Source: a virus. Taken from it: 27,769 bases of DNA. Within the stretch, counting starts at the first letter, position 1; every line of letters starts with the position of its first letter. The position numbers and the translations under genes were made by a program. Positions 7,653-14,091 of the stretch are shown here, one piece after another. The notes under the pieces are model-generated. The model was given only the letters and a program-made list of their open reading frames with translations, was not told the origin of the DNA and did no database searches. The stretch spans positions 1 through 27,769 of IMG/VR virus record IMGVR_UViG_3300020183_000371; one strand, 5' to 3'.

Positions 7653-8247
7653 GGATTTTGATGACGGAATTAAACAGTATTATCTTACTGACTTAACCTT
7701 ATGTGACAAGGCTATAAATTTTTTTAATGAAAATAAAGAGCACCAATGTCAAGGGGCTATGTTCACCACTTCCGGCGAGCGAAAAGTAATTCCGTCTAAA
7801 GTTACGACAGACATTTCATGTTATATATCTGATGAGTTTCTAGAAGAACAACGGTTTTTCACGGAAATACTTAATTTTATCTGGGATGTAGTACAGACTG
7901 ATTATTTTAAACTGTTTCATTCACGAGGGTTTGATCACTACCAAATTTATCCTTGGTTCAATCTTCAAAAATACGAACCCCCAAATGGTCATTTTAATAG
8001 CTGGCATTGCGAACATTCTTTGAGCTCTGAGCAAGCTGTTTCCCGCGTGGCCGCTTGGATGCTTTATTTAAATACTTTAGACGAAGGCTACACAGAATTT
8101 TTTCATCAGAAAAAATCTATCCAACCTGAAAAAGGTAAACTTCTTGTTTGGCCTTCTTTTTATACTCACATACACAAAGGAAATCCCGTAAAAACACAAA
8201 TTAAATACATAATGACGGGATGGATTACGGGGGCGACCCAATTGTGA
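7651..8247 (+). CDS. 2-oxoglutarate/Fe(II)-dependent dioxygenase (6) with His-x-Glu motif
   Basis: 198 aa from the ATG at 7651. The open frame extends upstream to 7531, but that part is antisense to the start of the divergent hydroxylase and reads as a shadow. The core is WHCEHS (H119-C-E121), AAWMLYLNTLDEGYTEFFH, PEKGKLLVWPSFYTHIHKG (distal H173) and KYIMTGW, with K185 as the probable 2-oxoglutarate anchor. Glu replaces the usual Asp of the triad. A 'WH-E......W--YLN---GG/YTEF......KG-L-iWPs--TH-H-G-P....KYI-TGW' pattern is one I know from other phage and bacterial members, so the enzyme is probably active. It is divergent from 6939-7652 with overlapping start codons and overlaps the next gene by 28 bases (four if the next gene starts at the GTG at 8244). 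Confidence 0.88.
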   Translation: MDFDDGIKQYYLTDLTLCDKAINFFNENKEHQCQGAMFTTSGERKVIPSKVTTDISCYISDEFLEEQRFFTEILNFIWDVVQTDYFKLFHSRGFDHYQIYPWFNLQKYEPPNGHFNSWHCEHSLSSEQAVSRVAAWMLYLNTLDEGYTEFFHQKKSIQPEKGKLLVWPSFYTHIHKGNPVKTQIKYIMTGWITGATQL

Positions 8248-8804
8248 GTTTGATTGTTGTTCCTAATTTTTTAAACCAGCATAATTTTGCGCTCCTTTTT
8301 GATGAAATTTTTTATGCTGGTTGGCAGGCTAACAACAGAGATACGGCGGAAGACATCAAAAATAATTTTTATTCTTCTCGCGTAAGTTTAAGTATTAAAA
8401 CATCCAATCCGTTTATCTATTTGAGTGTCGCAAGTTATGTTCGATTAAAACTTAAAAAATTTTATAAAGGGTTAGGTCCTTTAAGGAGATGGCATGTTAA
8501 TGGTCAATTTTTTGGACAAGAAAGTAATTTTCACATTGATGTTCCGCATAAAAATGATACTTCTTCTATAACTTGTGTCATATTTACAAATACAGAATGG
8601 AGCACATATTGGGGAGGTGAATTTTGTTTTTATGATCATCAACTAAATGAATATAAATATGTTACTTACGTACCTAACACTGCTGTTATTTTTGCTAGTG
8701 AATTTGATCACTGCGGAAAAAGTCCGAACATCAATGCAGATGAACTTCGAACTTCCGTGGCTTTTATGTTTGATCGAAATAGTGCATCATTGGAATTAAA
8801 ATAA
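8220..8804 (+). CDS. 2-oxoglutarate/Fe(II)-dependent dioxygenase (7)
   Basis: 194 aa from ATG 8220. A GTG at 8244 would give a GTGA stop-start overlap with the preceding gene and has a G-rich ribosome site (GGGGGCG) about 11 bases upstream, so it may be the true start. Active site: H105-I-D107 in [10 protein letters not shown], the strand [37 protein letters not shown] with distal H164, and R177 in [10 protein letters not shown]. The 13-residue His-Arg spacing matches gene 2268-2792. It is the last member of the cluster and leads directly towards speD after 23 bp. Substrate unknown. Confidence 0.87.
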   Translation: MDYGGDPIVSLIVVPNFLNQHNFALLFDEIFYAGWQANNRDTAEDIKNNFYSSRVSLSIKTSNPFIYLSVASYVRLKLKKFYKGLGPLRRWHVNGQFFGQESNFHIDVPHKNDTSSITCVIFTNTEWSTYWGGEFCFYDHQLNEYKYVTYVPNTAVIFASEFDHCGKSPNINADELRTSVAFMFDRNSASLELK

Positions 8805-8827
8805 ACTGTCGCTTTGGGTTTATTTCG

Positions 8828-9193
8828 TTGGAATGTAAACACTGTGTTGCAGAGTTGTATAACGCAAATGCAGAGAAATTGAATGACGAAGCCTTTGTTC
8901 GCGGAGCTCTTATAGAAGCAGTAGAGCAAGCAAAAGCTACTTTAATTGATGTTCGTACACATTCTTTTGATCCCCAGGGAATAACTGGTTTTGCTTTGTT
9001 AGCTGAGTCTCATATCTCTATTCATACTTGGCCCGAATTTGGTTTTGCAGCGATCGACGCTTTCACTTGCGGCTTTACAACAGATCCCGAATTAGCGTGT
9101 AGTCATTTAGCTTCTGTTTTTGATGCAAAGGGTCATAGTCTTTCTGTAATAGATCGTTCAACACCAAAATCCTTAAGTAAAACTAATGTGTAG
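8828..9193 (+). CDS. speD: S-adenosylmethionine decarboxylase proenzyme
   Basis: 121 aa, full length for the bacterial/archaeal class. The enzyme decarboxylates S-adenosylmethionine to the aminopropyl donor for spermidine synthesis and matures by self-cleavage that turns a serine into a pyruvoyl group. The processing site is readable: LLAE60|S61HISIHTWPE, with H66 and C81 (AFTCG) at the positions expected for the processing and catalytic residues. The start is a TTG ([10 protein letters not shown]); no in-frame ATG is available nearby, and the first residues already match the family start 'KH-v-ELY'. speD is a known auxiliary gene of cyanophages and supports that host group. It sits between the dioxygenase island and an HNH gene. 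Polyamines may help pack DNA or support host growth during infection (inference). Confidence 0.92.
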   Translation: MECKHCVAELYNANAEKLNDEAFVRGALIEAVEQAKATLIDVRTHSFDPQGITGFALLAESHISIHTWPEFGFAAIDAFTCGFTTDPELACSHLASVFDAKGHSLSVIDRSTPKSLSKTNV

Positions 9194-9233
9194 TATATAA
9201 AGCTAAAATAACTTAAATCCCGCGCACATTTTT

Positions 9234-9665
9234 GTGAGCGAGTCGGAGCTGATATTTAATCTTCAATGTCTACAAAGACGCATTGCTAGAAAACGCTTTC
9301 GAAAAGGTATTTTAGACGCTTGGAATAATACATGCGCTTATTGCGGTTCAGATAGAGCCTACACACTTGATCACATTGTAGCTAGAGCTAAAGGAGGAGG
9401 AACAAAAAGAGGTAATTTATTAGCTTGTTGTCCGACCTGCAACCTCCAAAAATCAGATGAGTGCTGGTTTATATGGTTTCGTTCCCAAACATTTTGGAAC
9501 GATGAGAGAGAATTAGCTATTTGGAAATGGTTGAGCTATAACCATGAACAAAATATAGCCGCACGTGAATACGAAGAAGCGTGCCGAGAGCCGTTTAAAC
9601 TCCCGGCACAAAACAAAGACGTAAATGAATTACCGCTTAGCGAGCCGAGTGACGATACCGGCTAA
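9234..9665 (+). CDS. HNH endonuclease
   Basis: 143 aa. A complete HNH nuclease core is visible in the first half: CAYCGSDRAYTLDHIVARAKGG contains the first zinc-ligand pair (C-A-Y-C) and the catalytic LDHI histidine, followed by RGNLLACCPTCNLQKSD with the asparagine, the second Cys pair and the final Lys. The domain starts at about residue 35 and ends near 85; the rest is helical with Trp-rich segments (FIWFRSQTFWNDERELAIW). The start is a GTG that lies in the right arm of a small hairpin (9221-9240). The gene's end overlaps the convergent 58-aa gene 9630-9806 by 36 bases. It could be a free-standing homing endonuclease or a processing nuclease; the context does not decide. Confidence 0.88.
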   Translation: MSESELIFNLQCLQRRIARKRFRKGILDAWNNTCAYCGSDRAYTLDHIVARAKGGGTKRGNLLACCPTCNLQKSDECWFIWFRSQTFWNDERELAIWKWLSYNHEQNIAAREYEEACREPFKLPAQNKDVNELPLSEPSDDTG

Positions 9666-9806
9666 GATCTCCAGCACGCGATAGTATTTGGCGACTGCTG
9701 CGTCATCTTTTGGGGTAGGAGTTAGGTTGACGATCGCAAGGGCCAGAGCGTGAATTGCAAACAGAATCGTCAGCAGCTGCTGAACGTGGGCGAGTAATTG
9801 ATCCAT
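9630..9806 (-). CDS. Small membrane protein (58 aa), holin candidate
   Basis: A very short frame: ATG at 9806, stop TAA at 9630. The protein begins MDQLLAHVQQLLTILF, continues through AIHALALAIVNLTPTP and ends KYYRVLEILAGIVTRLAKR. Residues about 11-28 are hydrophobic enough for one membrane helix; a second amphipathic/hydrophobic helix (YRVLEILAGIV) and a basic C-terminus follow. One or two short membrane segments with a charged tail is the general make-up of small phage holins, and the endolysin gene lies 1.1 kb away. It shares orientation with two other small genes (9836-10150, 10137-10406), one of which also has a membrane segment. Coding is supported by codon pattern and the clean hydropathy, not by a recognised family. 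It overlaps the HNH gene end by 36 bases. Confidence 0.6.
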   Translation of the reverse strand: MDQLLAHVQQLLTILFAIHALALAIVNLTPTPKDDAAVAKYYRVLEILAGIVTRLAKR

Positions 9807-9835
9807 AACAGCTTATTAGCTCTAATTTAGTTTAA

Positions 9836-10150
9836 TTAATCTCTTCGAAAATTACTTCGTATTTCGATGGCCCCACCGAGTAGTTCTTGAGCCTTGGATC
9901 CATCTGGCTCGTGCTCGATTACTGAGTATTTCGGAGGCTCTTCGGCCTCCCATTGCTTTTTTATTTGTTCGACCTGTTTGTCTACGTCTTTTAAAGTTGA
10001 CTCAACTCGCCAAAGAATCCAATCGTGTCTGCAGTAATTTAAAATTAATTTTATTAGCTTATTTTTTCTTAAACTTTTAAATTCTTGGCACAGAGCGTTT
10101 AGTACTTCAAACGTAATTGCTAGCCAAAAATTATATTTAGAACTTTTCAT
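9836..10150 (-). CDS. Unknown small protein of the possible lysis group
   Basis: 104 aa, not recognised. The N-terminus is mildly hydrophobic (YNFWLAITFEVLNALC) but interrupted by charges, so a membrane segment is uncertain. A basic region (SLRKNKLIKL) and a charged helical segment (ESTLKDVDKQVEQIKKQWEAEEPP, shown here only as the type, residues about 50-73) suggest a coiled coil. Its start overlaps the end of gene 10137-10406 by 14 bases, so the pair is probably co-translated. Position between two small membrane proteins and near the endolysin suggests a part in lysis or envelope interaction; there is no motif to prove this. Confidence 0.5.
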   Translation of the reverse strand: MKSSKYNFWLAITFEVLNALCQEFKSLRKNKLIKLILNYCRHDWILWRVESTLKDVDKQVEQIKKQWEAEEPPKYSVIEHEPDGSKAQELLGGAIEIRSNFRRD

Positions 10151-10406
10151 TTATTTTACTAAGTATTAATTGATCTAATTTATCGTTAATGTGATTAAGG
10201 CGATCCTTAATTTCTGAGAGCCCGGAATTCAAGTCTGCTTTTGAGGCGTAAACCCTCGGAAAATTATTTATATCTTGCTCAATAACGTCTAATCGCCGTT
10301 TAATAGAATTAAAACGATCGTTCAGTACATTTTGACGTTGCTGATGAGACCACGTAAAAACGCCGACAACTGTTGCAAGTACTGCGGCTAGCGCTTCGAG
10401 GCCCAC
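10137..10406 (-). CDS. Small N-terminally anchored coiled-coil protein, lysis-related candidate
   Basis: 89 aa. The start is a GTG (MGLEALAAVLATVVGVFTW): residues 3-18 are hydrophobic and would form one membrane helix. The rest is a heptad-rich coil (LDVIEQDINNF and LSEIKDRLNHINDKLDQLIL, about residues 38-83) with a basic tail. This anchor-plus-coil layout is seen in phage holin-like/antiholin and spanin-like proteins, but it is also common in unrelated small proteins, so the role is inferred from position beside the endolysin. It overlaps the downstream gene 9836-10150 by 14 bases. Upstream is the 93-bp divergent gap to gene 10500. Confidence 0.55.
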   Translation of the reverse strand: MGLEALAAVLATVVGVFTWSHQQRQNVLNDRFNSIKRRLDVIEQDINNFPRVYASKADLNSGLSEIKDRLNHINDKLDQLILSKINEKF

Positions 10407-10499
10407 TGCTAATCTTTAACTAAATTAATTTTAATCGGCTTTGATCTCTATCTGGTATTAAATTTTGTCTTAAAATAAAGCTATCTAACAGCTCCTTAC
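10407..10499. promoter_or_regulatory. Divergent intergenic region, likely promoter-bearing
   Basis: A 93-bp AT-rich gap separates the - strand small-gene group from the + strand surface protein/endolysin pair. Both transcripts must start in it or read through from far away. A -10-like TAAAAT lies at 10471-10476 (+), but I find no matching -35, and on the - strand only AT-rich candidates. No strong ribosome site precedes the ATG at 10500. I therefore mark the region but no individual promoter. Confidence 0.3.
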
Positions 10500-10937
10500 A
10501 TGTCGGAATTTACTAAAAATTTAGAGCTGAATACAGTCGTAAATAGCGGTTTGACCGATGATTCGCGTCGTGTTTATTCGACGCATTTTGATCAACGACG
10601 GACCCTCAACGCTAGCGGCGTGGTTGTTGTGAGCGCTCAAAGTCGGGAGTACGCAGCGGATGGTATCTACGGTATTTCTGATTATTACCAACTGACTGTC
10701 AATGCCACGGGCATTCTGCGCGTCAACATTCGGGATCAAAACTCCTGCGGCAATGTGGTTGTTCTCAACTCTTCCGGCACCGAAGTATTAAATGCCAAGC
10801 CTTCTAAATTTAGCAGCCGCAATAATTCTGTTTCCAACACCACCATCAACAGCTCCGGGACTTATTACACCTACATTCAGCTGAAAGGGCGTAGCGGAGC
10901 TGAGTATCGCATCGGCGTGGACGTGACAAGCACCTGA
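10500..10937 (+). CDS. Putative surface/adhesion protein with pre-peptidase-like beta-sandwich
   Basis: 145 aa, no membrane segment. The layout YYQLTVNATGILRVNIRD, then GNVVVLNSSGTEVLNA, then TINSSGTYYTYIQL and YRIGVDV matches the strand order of bacterial pre-peptidase C-terminal (PPC)-like domains: 'D-Y-l-v---G-l-v-l......l-l-d--G--l......v--pG-YyI-v......Y-l-v'. Such domains bind polysaccharide or act as accessory modules of secreted and cell-surface proteins. Here the gene is directly joined to the endolysin: its TGA overlaps the next ATG by one base (TGATG). It could be a virion component helping attachment or an accessory to the lysin. Its composition looks GC-richer than that of the dioxygenase island. 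Confidence 0.5.
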   Translation: MSEFTKNLELNTVVNSGLTDDSRRVYSTHFDQRRTLNASGVVVVSAQSREYAADGIYGISDYYQLTVNATGILRVNIRDQNSCGNVVVLNSSGTEVLNAKPSKFSSRNNSVSNTTINSSGTYYTYIQLKGRSGAEYRIGVDVTST

Positions 10938-12181
10938 TGAAAATATCTCAAAAGGGAATCGATTTCATCAAAAGCTTTGAAGGTTTACGCCTAAACTCAT
11001 ATCAAGATCAAGCGGGTATCTGGACTGTAGGTTACGGCTCAACTGGCCCTGAAATCGGACCTGAATTAACAATTAGTAGAGAAGCTGCCGAGGAGTTACT
11101 TCGGCACGATTTGGCGTATTTTGAGCAAGTCGTTAACGACTCTTTAAAAGTGAGGGTAAATCAGAACGAATTTGATGCTTTAGTAAGTTTTAGTTTTAAT
11201 GTCGGGCCAAATGCTTTTCGGACCTCTACCCTTCTAAAACTTATAAATGACAAATCCGACAAAACCATTGCGGCGTCTGAGTTTTTGAAGTGGGTCAAGA
11301 TTGGCGACGGAAAAATTAGCGAAGGGTTAAAACGGCGCCGCGAGGCAGAAAAATCGCTATTTTTAACCAAGCCCATAAAGTCTGCTTTGGCCCACTCCAT
11401 CGTCGCTCAACAGGAAACGTGGTTAAAACGCAGACCTGTACAAGCGCAGGCTTTATTCGCAGAAGAGAAATTATATGTACCTAAAAATTCAGCGCACATA
11501 TGGAACACCATAACGATGGTCCCTGGTGAGACTCACTATAGAGTTGTTTTAGAAGCTCAACCAGACAAACCCTGGTGGATTTTTCCTGAACACTGGAAAA
11601 TAATTAACGACCCCAAAGTTTCTGACGAACCGATTCCTCTTGATACTTCAAAAAAAACAGTTTTAGACGTTCCTTACTTCTCTCAGAGAGATAACGCACG
11701 GGATCCTCTGCGGACTTGTTTTTCAAGTTCGTGTGCAATGTTATTGAAATATTTAAAACCCAAAAGCATAAAAAACGATGATGAGTATATAAACAGTGTT
11801 TTCCGCCGTGGGGATACGACATCACCCGCTGCTCAGATCGCAGCTCTTGAGTCTTACGGTCTCTATGCCGAATTTAAACAAAACGGTGGATGGGCGGACA
11901 TTGACTCCCAACTGAATTCAGGTATTCCTGTACCCATCGGAATCCTCCATAAAGGCCACGTGGACAACCCCACGGGAGGCGGCCATTGGTTGATCGTAAT
12001 CGGACGCTCCGAAGACAATAAGAGTTACATCGTTAACGACCCCTACGGCGACCTTGATTTGATTCAAGGCACGTATATCAACACAAATGGTGCAAAGCTG
12101 TTCTATTCAAAGAAAAATCTTGCACCCCGTTGGATGGTAGAAGGACCCGGTTCGGGTTGGTACATCAAAGCTAAAATTTGA
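10937..12181 (+). CDS. Bifunctional endolysin: GH24 muramidase plus C39-like peptidase
   Basis: 414 aa with two catalytic domains. Residues about 1-145 are a T4-lysozyme-like GH24 muramidase: SFEGLRL with catalytic E15, YQDQAGIWTVGYGST with D24 and T30, NQNEFDALVSFSFNVG, and the closing RRREAEKSLF. It cleaves the glycan strands of peptidoglycan. Residues about 160-225 form a linker/SH3-like region with paired aromatic motifs (KPWWIFPEHW). Residues about 240-385 resemble a C39-type (papain-fold) peptidase: DVPYFSQRDN, C261 in RTCFSSSCAMLLKYL, H350 in GGGHWLIVIG and D368 in IVNDPYG supply a plausible Cys-His-Asp triad. The combination suggests attack on both glycan and peptide parts of the cell wall. 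It starts in a TGATG overlap with gene 10500-10937. No signal peptide is seen, so release needs a holin; candidates lie at 9630-10406. Confidence 0.88.
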   Translation: MKISQKGIDFIKSFEGLRLNSYQDQAGIWTVGYGSTGPEIGPELTISREAAEELLRHDLAYFEQVVNDSLKVRVNQNEFDALVSFSFNVGPNAFRTSTLLKLINDKSDKTIAASEFLKWVKIGDGKISEGLKRRREAEKSLFLTKPIKSALAHSIVAQQETWLKRRPVQAQALFAEEKLYVPKNSAHIWNTITMVPGETHYRVVLEAQPDKPWWIFPEHWKIINDPKVSDEPIPLDTSKKTVLDVPYFSQRDNARDPLRTCFSSSCAMLLKYLKPKSIKNDDEYINSVFRRGDTTSPAAQIAALESYGLYAEFKQNGGWADIDSQLNSGIPVPIGILHKGHVDNPTGGGHWLIVIGRSEDNKSYIVNDPYGDLDLIQGTYINTNGAKLFYSKKNLAPRWMVEGPGSGWYIKAKI

Positions 12182-12210
12182 TCTGGTCTCACTTCTAAAT
12201 TCATTGTTTT

Positions 12211-12447
12211 ATGGGCTTCGATCTCGAAAATATTCTGACGACCTGGGATACTCAATGGGAGCAATCTAAAGCTGATTTCTTAGAAGAACTGTATGAGTTT
12301 TATTCCCCCGCAGATTACTGTTATACAGGGCTATTTCTCCGCTACCAAAAAGATCTGGCGGAGTTTGTGCGCGACTGGTTTCGGCTTGATCCCTCTGATG
12401 TGCGATTTGGTAAGCCGTGGTTATTCCCTGTACCTACAATTGGTTAG
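12211..12447 (+). CDS. Small unknown protein
   Basis: 78 aa, not recognised. It is acidic and rich in Trp, Tyr and Phe (TTWDTQWEQSKADFLEELYE; FLRYQKDLAEFVRDWFRLDP). The aromatic-acidic composition and short length fit a phage accessory or inhibitor protein, but nothing specific can be said. It lies between the endolysin and the small HNH gene on the same strand, with 29 bp and 13 bp gaps, so it is probably part of one transcript. Confidence 0.45.
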   Translation: MGFDLENILTTWDTQWEQSKADFLEELYEFYSPADYCYTGLFLRYQKDLAEFVRDWFRLDPSDVRFGKPWLFPVPTIG

Positions 12448-12460
12448 AGGAAAATAAACT

Positions 12461-12685
12461 ATGGCTGATCGGGATTACCGCAGAGAATACGACGCCTACC
12501 ACGGTGAGCCCGAACAGATTAAACGGCGAGCTGCTCGAAATAAAGCTCGCCGTCACCTAGAAAAAGAGGGTCGCGTACAAAAAGGGGACGGAAAAGAGGT
12601 TGATCATAAAGATCACAATCCTCTAAATAATAGTCCTGCTAATATTAGAGTTAGATCCCGTTCTGCCAATCGGAGCGATCAATAA
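12461..12685 (+). CDS. Small HNH-like nuclease or DNA-binding protein
   Basis: 74 aa, highly basic. The first half is an Arg/Lys-rich helix (RRAARNKARRHLEKEG). The second half carries the HNH-type core EVDHKDHNPLNNSPANIRV and RSRSANRS: 'VDH-D-nPLnNsp-NiRv-S-s-N' matches the catalytic His and the conserved Asn of small HNH proteins. The domain lacks zinc-binding Cys pairs, as many minimal members do. Likely nicks or binds DNA; phage HNH proteins of this size are often found near genome-packaging or structural genes. Its TAA overlaps the next ATG by one base (TAATG), so the two are coupled. Confidence 0.7.
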   Translation: MADRDYRREYDAYHGEPEQIKRRAARNKARRHLEKEGRVQKGDGKEVDHKDHNPLNNSPANIRVRSRSANRSDQ

Positions 12686-13188
12686 TGGCAATTATTCCTG
12701 GCTCTGACATGTCGGGCAAAGTGCCCGAAGGTCAACTTCAGGGGTTGCAGTTCCCTCCCGGTCTGGATGGGTATAACCGCCAGCCTGGGTTGGGTATCCG
12801 TCGTGCCATGCTTCTCGATAACGGGAACCGCGTCGCAGCTCAGATCGAGCATGATCGCGGGGTTTATGTCCGACCCCCCGTGGGGCCTGTCGAATACGCA
12901 GAAGGCAATATTAAAAAAAGCACGGAGCTGACTGGCGTCGCTGGATATAACCAGCGTGCTATTCCCCTTAAGGACAGTGCTGATGACATGAGTCAGCTCG
13001 AGTACATCAACTCCCTTCGTCAAGCTGAACCGGGGCAACGGTTACGGATGCAGCAAGGGCTGCTTCAGAATCGTCAGCACTTTGTGAACACCCCGACCGT
13101 TCATGCTGACTACCCGTCCATGAGCAGCAACATGGTGGACAACCTCATGATGCTGGCTAAAGCCAAACTTGCTTCAAACAAAAAGTGA
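12685..13188 (+). CDS. Unknown protein, possibly virion-associated
   Basis: 167 aa, not recognised. Pro/Gly-rich N-terminus (GLQFPPGLDGYNRQPGLGIR), a middle with many Asn and Gln, and a helical Met-rich end (SSNMVDNLMMLAKAKLASNKK). No catalytic motif and no membrane segment. It looks GC-richer than the dioxygenase island. Translation is coupled to the small HNH gene upstream (TAATG) and probably to the 43-aa frame downstream (GTGA). It contains one of the six + strand CCCCGTGG octamers (about 12876). A scaffold or virion role is a guess from composition only. Confidence 0.5.
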   Translation: MAIIPGSDMSGKVPEGQLQGLQFPPGLDGYNRQPGLGIRRAMLLDNGNRVAAQIEHDRGVYVRPPVGPVEYAEGNIKKSTELTGVAGYNQRAIPLKDSADDMSQLEYINSLRQAEPGQRLRMQQGLLQNRQHFVNTPTVHADYPSMSSNMVDNLMMLAKAKLASNKK

Positions 13189-13316
13189 GGGACACTAATT
13201 TTCCTATTCGGCTTGCTGGCCAGCGTTTAGGGTTAGAACCTTTCAAACTCATGGGTATTACACCCAGCGAGATTACTCGTAGACTGCGTTATCAAGAAGC
13301 CTTTCCTCAAACTTGA
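13185..13316 (+). CDS. Micro-ORF (43 aa) coupled to thyX
   Basis: A 43-aa frame: GTG at 13185 overlapping the preceding TGA (GTGA), stop TGA at 13314-13316 overlapping the TTG start of thyX (TTGA). The product begins MRDTNFPIRLAGQRLG, continues LEPFKLMGITPSEITR and ends RLRYQEAFPQT. It is basic with a short predicted helix. Both ends show the four-base overlap typical of coupled genes, and it fills the only gap in an otherwise packed + strand transcript, which makes it more likely real than chance. No family recognised. Proteomics or conservation in relatives would settle it. Confidence 0.55.
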   Translation: MRDTNFPIRLAGQRLGLEPFKLMGITPSEITRRLRYQEAFPQT

Positions 13317-14035
13317 GTTCCGTCTTAGAGGGTCAGCACAAAGTAAAACTCGATTGGATCACACCAAATCCTGAGCGAGTTTTAGCCCGACACGCACGGG
13401 TGTCAACCAAGAATCCTAATCGCGCTGAGTACATTCAGCTACTGCAGTATTGTCTGCGTAACGGACACGTAAGTGTTTTCGAGCAGGTTTGCGCGTCTTT
13501 TGAGATCATTACGACGCGAAGCATTTCTCCCCAAATTCTTCGTCATCGGTCGTTTTGTTTCCAAGAGGCAAGTCAGCGCTACTGCAATCCACTTGACGTT
13601 CTCGAAGCAGAATCCTCCTATATGGCGGATTTTGAATTACGCGCTCAAGACACTAAAAATCGGCAAAACAGCATCGTCTACTCGGACGGGGGCGTCGAGG
13701 ACCGTTTCCGTGGTCGGATTCAAGATCTGATTGCGGAGATGGATCTTCTTTATCGCGAGATGATCGATTCCGGTGTTGCCAGGGAGTGCGCTCGGAATAT
13801 CCTCCCGCTTGGAACTCCGACACGATTGCACATGCAAGGAAACCTGCGGAACTGGTTGTTCTACGTAGGCTTGCGCAGCGCTCCAGGTACACAAAAAGAA
13901 CATAAGTTTATTTCTAACTTAATTGGTAAGGAACTGCAGCAACAAATGCCGGATCTAATCCAGGCGGTAATTGAAGCTGCGAAAAAAGATGAGGGATTGG
14001 CTCTGCGTGGGTGGAAATTTATCCACCTCTTATAA
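13313..14035 (+). CDS. thyX: Flavin-dependent thymidylate synthase
   Basis: 240 aa, full length. ThyX converts dUMP to dTMP using FAD, NADPH and methylene-tetrahydrofolate and is a common phage nucleotide gene. The ThyX signature RHR-x7-S is present: R77-H78-R79-SFCFQEA-S87, followed by QRYCNP. Further family motifs are the early 'GH-S-fE' (NGHVSVFEQVC), ARNILPLGTPT and MQGNLRNWLFYVGLR, with the C-terminal substrate-site Arg/His region. The start is a TTG (MSSVLEGQHKVKLDWI) overlapping the stop of the 43-aa micro-ORF. A bidirectional terminator follows directly at 14037-14075. The enzyme presumably raises dTTP for phage DNA synthesis, matching the polymerase/primase block downstream. Confidence 0.95.
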   Translation: MSSVLEGQHKVKLDWITPNPERVLARHARVSTKNPNRAEYIQLLQYCLRNGHVSVFEQVCASFEIITTRSISPQILRHRSFCFQEASQRYCNPLDVLEAESSYMADFELRAQDTKNRQNSIVYSDGGVEDRFRGRIQDLIAEMDLLYREMIDSGVARECARNILPLGTPTRLHMQGNLRNWLFYVGLRSAPGTQKEHKFISNLIGKELQQQMPDLIQAVIEAAKKDEGLALRGWKFIHLL

Positions 14036-14036
14036 A

Positions 14037-14075
14037 GCGAAACCGGGGCTTGAATTAGGCCCCGGCTATTTTCGC
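14037..14075. terminator. Bidirectional terminator between convergent operons
   Basis: A strong hairpin: CCGGGGC (14043-14049) pairs with GCCCCGG (14059-14065) around a nine-base loop, extended by GCGAAA (14037-14042) pairing with TTTCGC (14070-14075), with a CTAT bulge on one side. The flanking A and T runs are short, so efficiency is uncertain. Position is ideal: it separates thyX (+) from the - strand gene ending at 14092 and can stop transcripts from both sides. Confidence 0.75.
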
Positions 14076-14091
14076 CTTACGCGTTTCCTTA

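Noticed and set aside
8653-8660. TATAAATA as T4-type late promoter (also near 23013)
   Set aside because: Both lie inside genes of AT-rich composition, in positions that would not drive a gene start; chance matches.
9234-9665. Diversity-generating retroelement or mobile intron around the HNH genes
   Set aside because: No reverse transcriptase, template repeat or split gene is visible.
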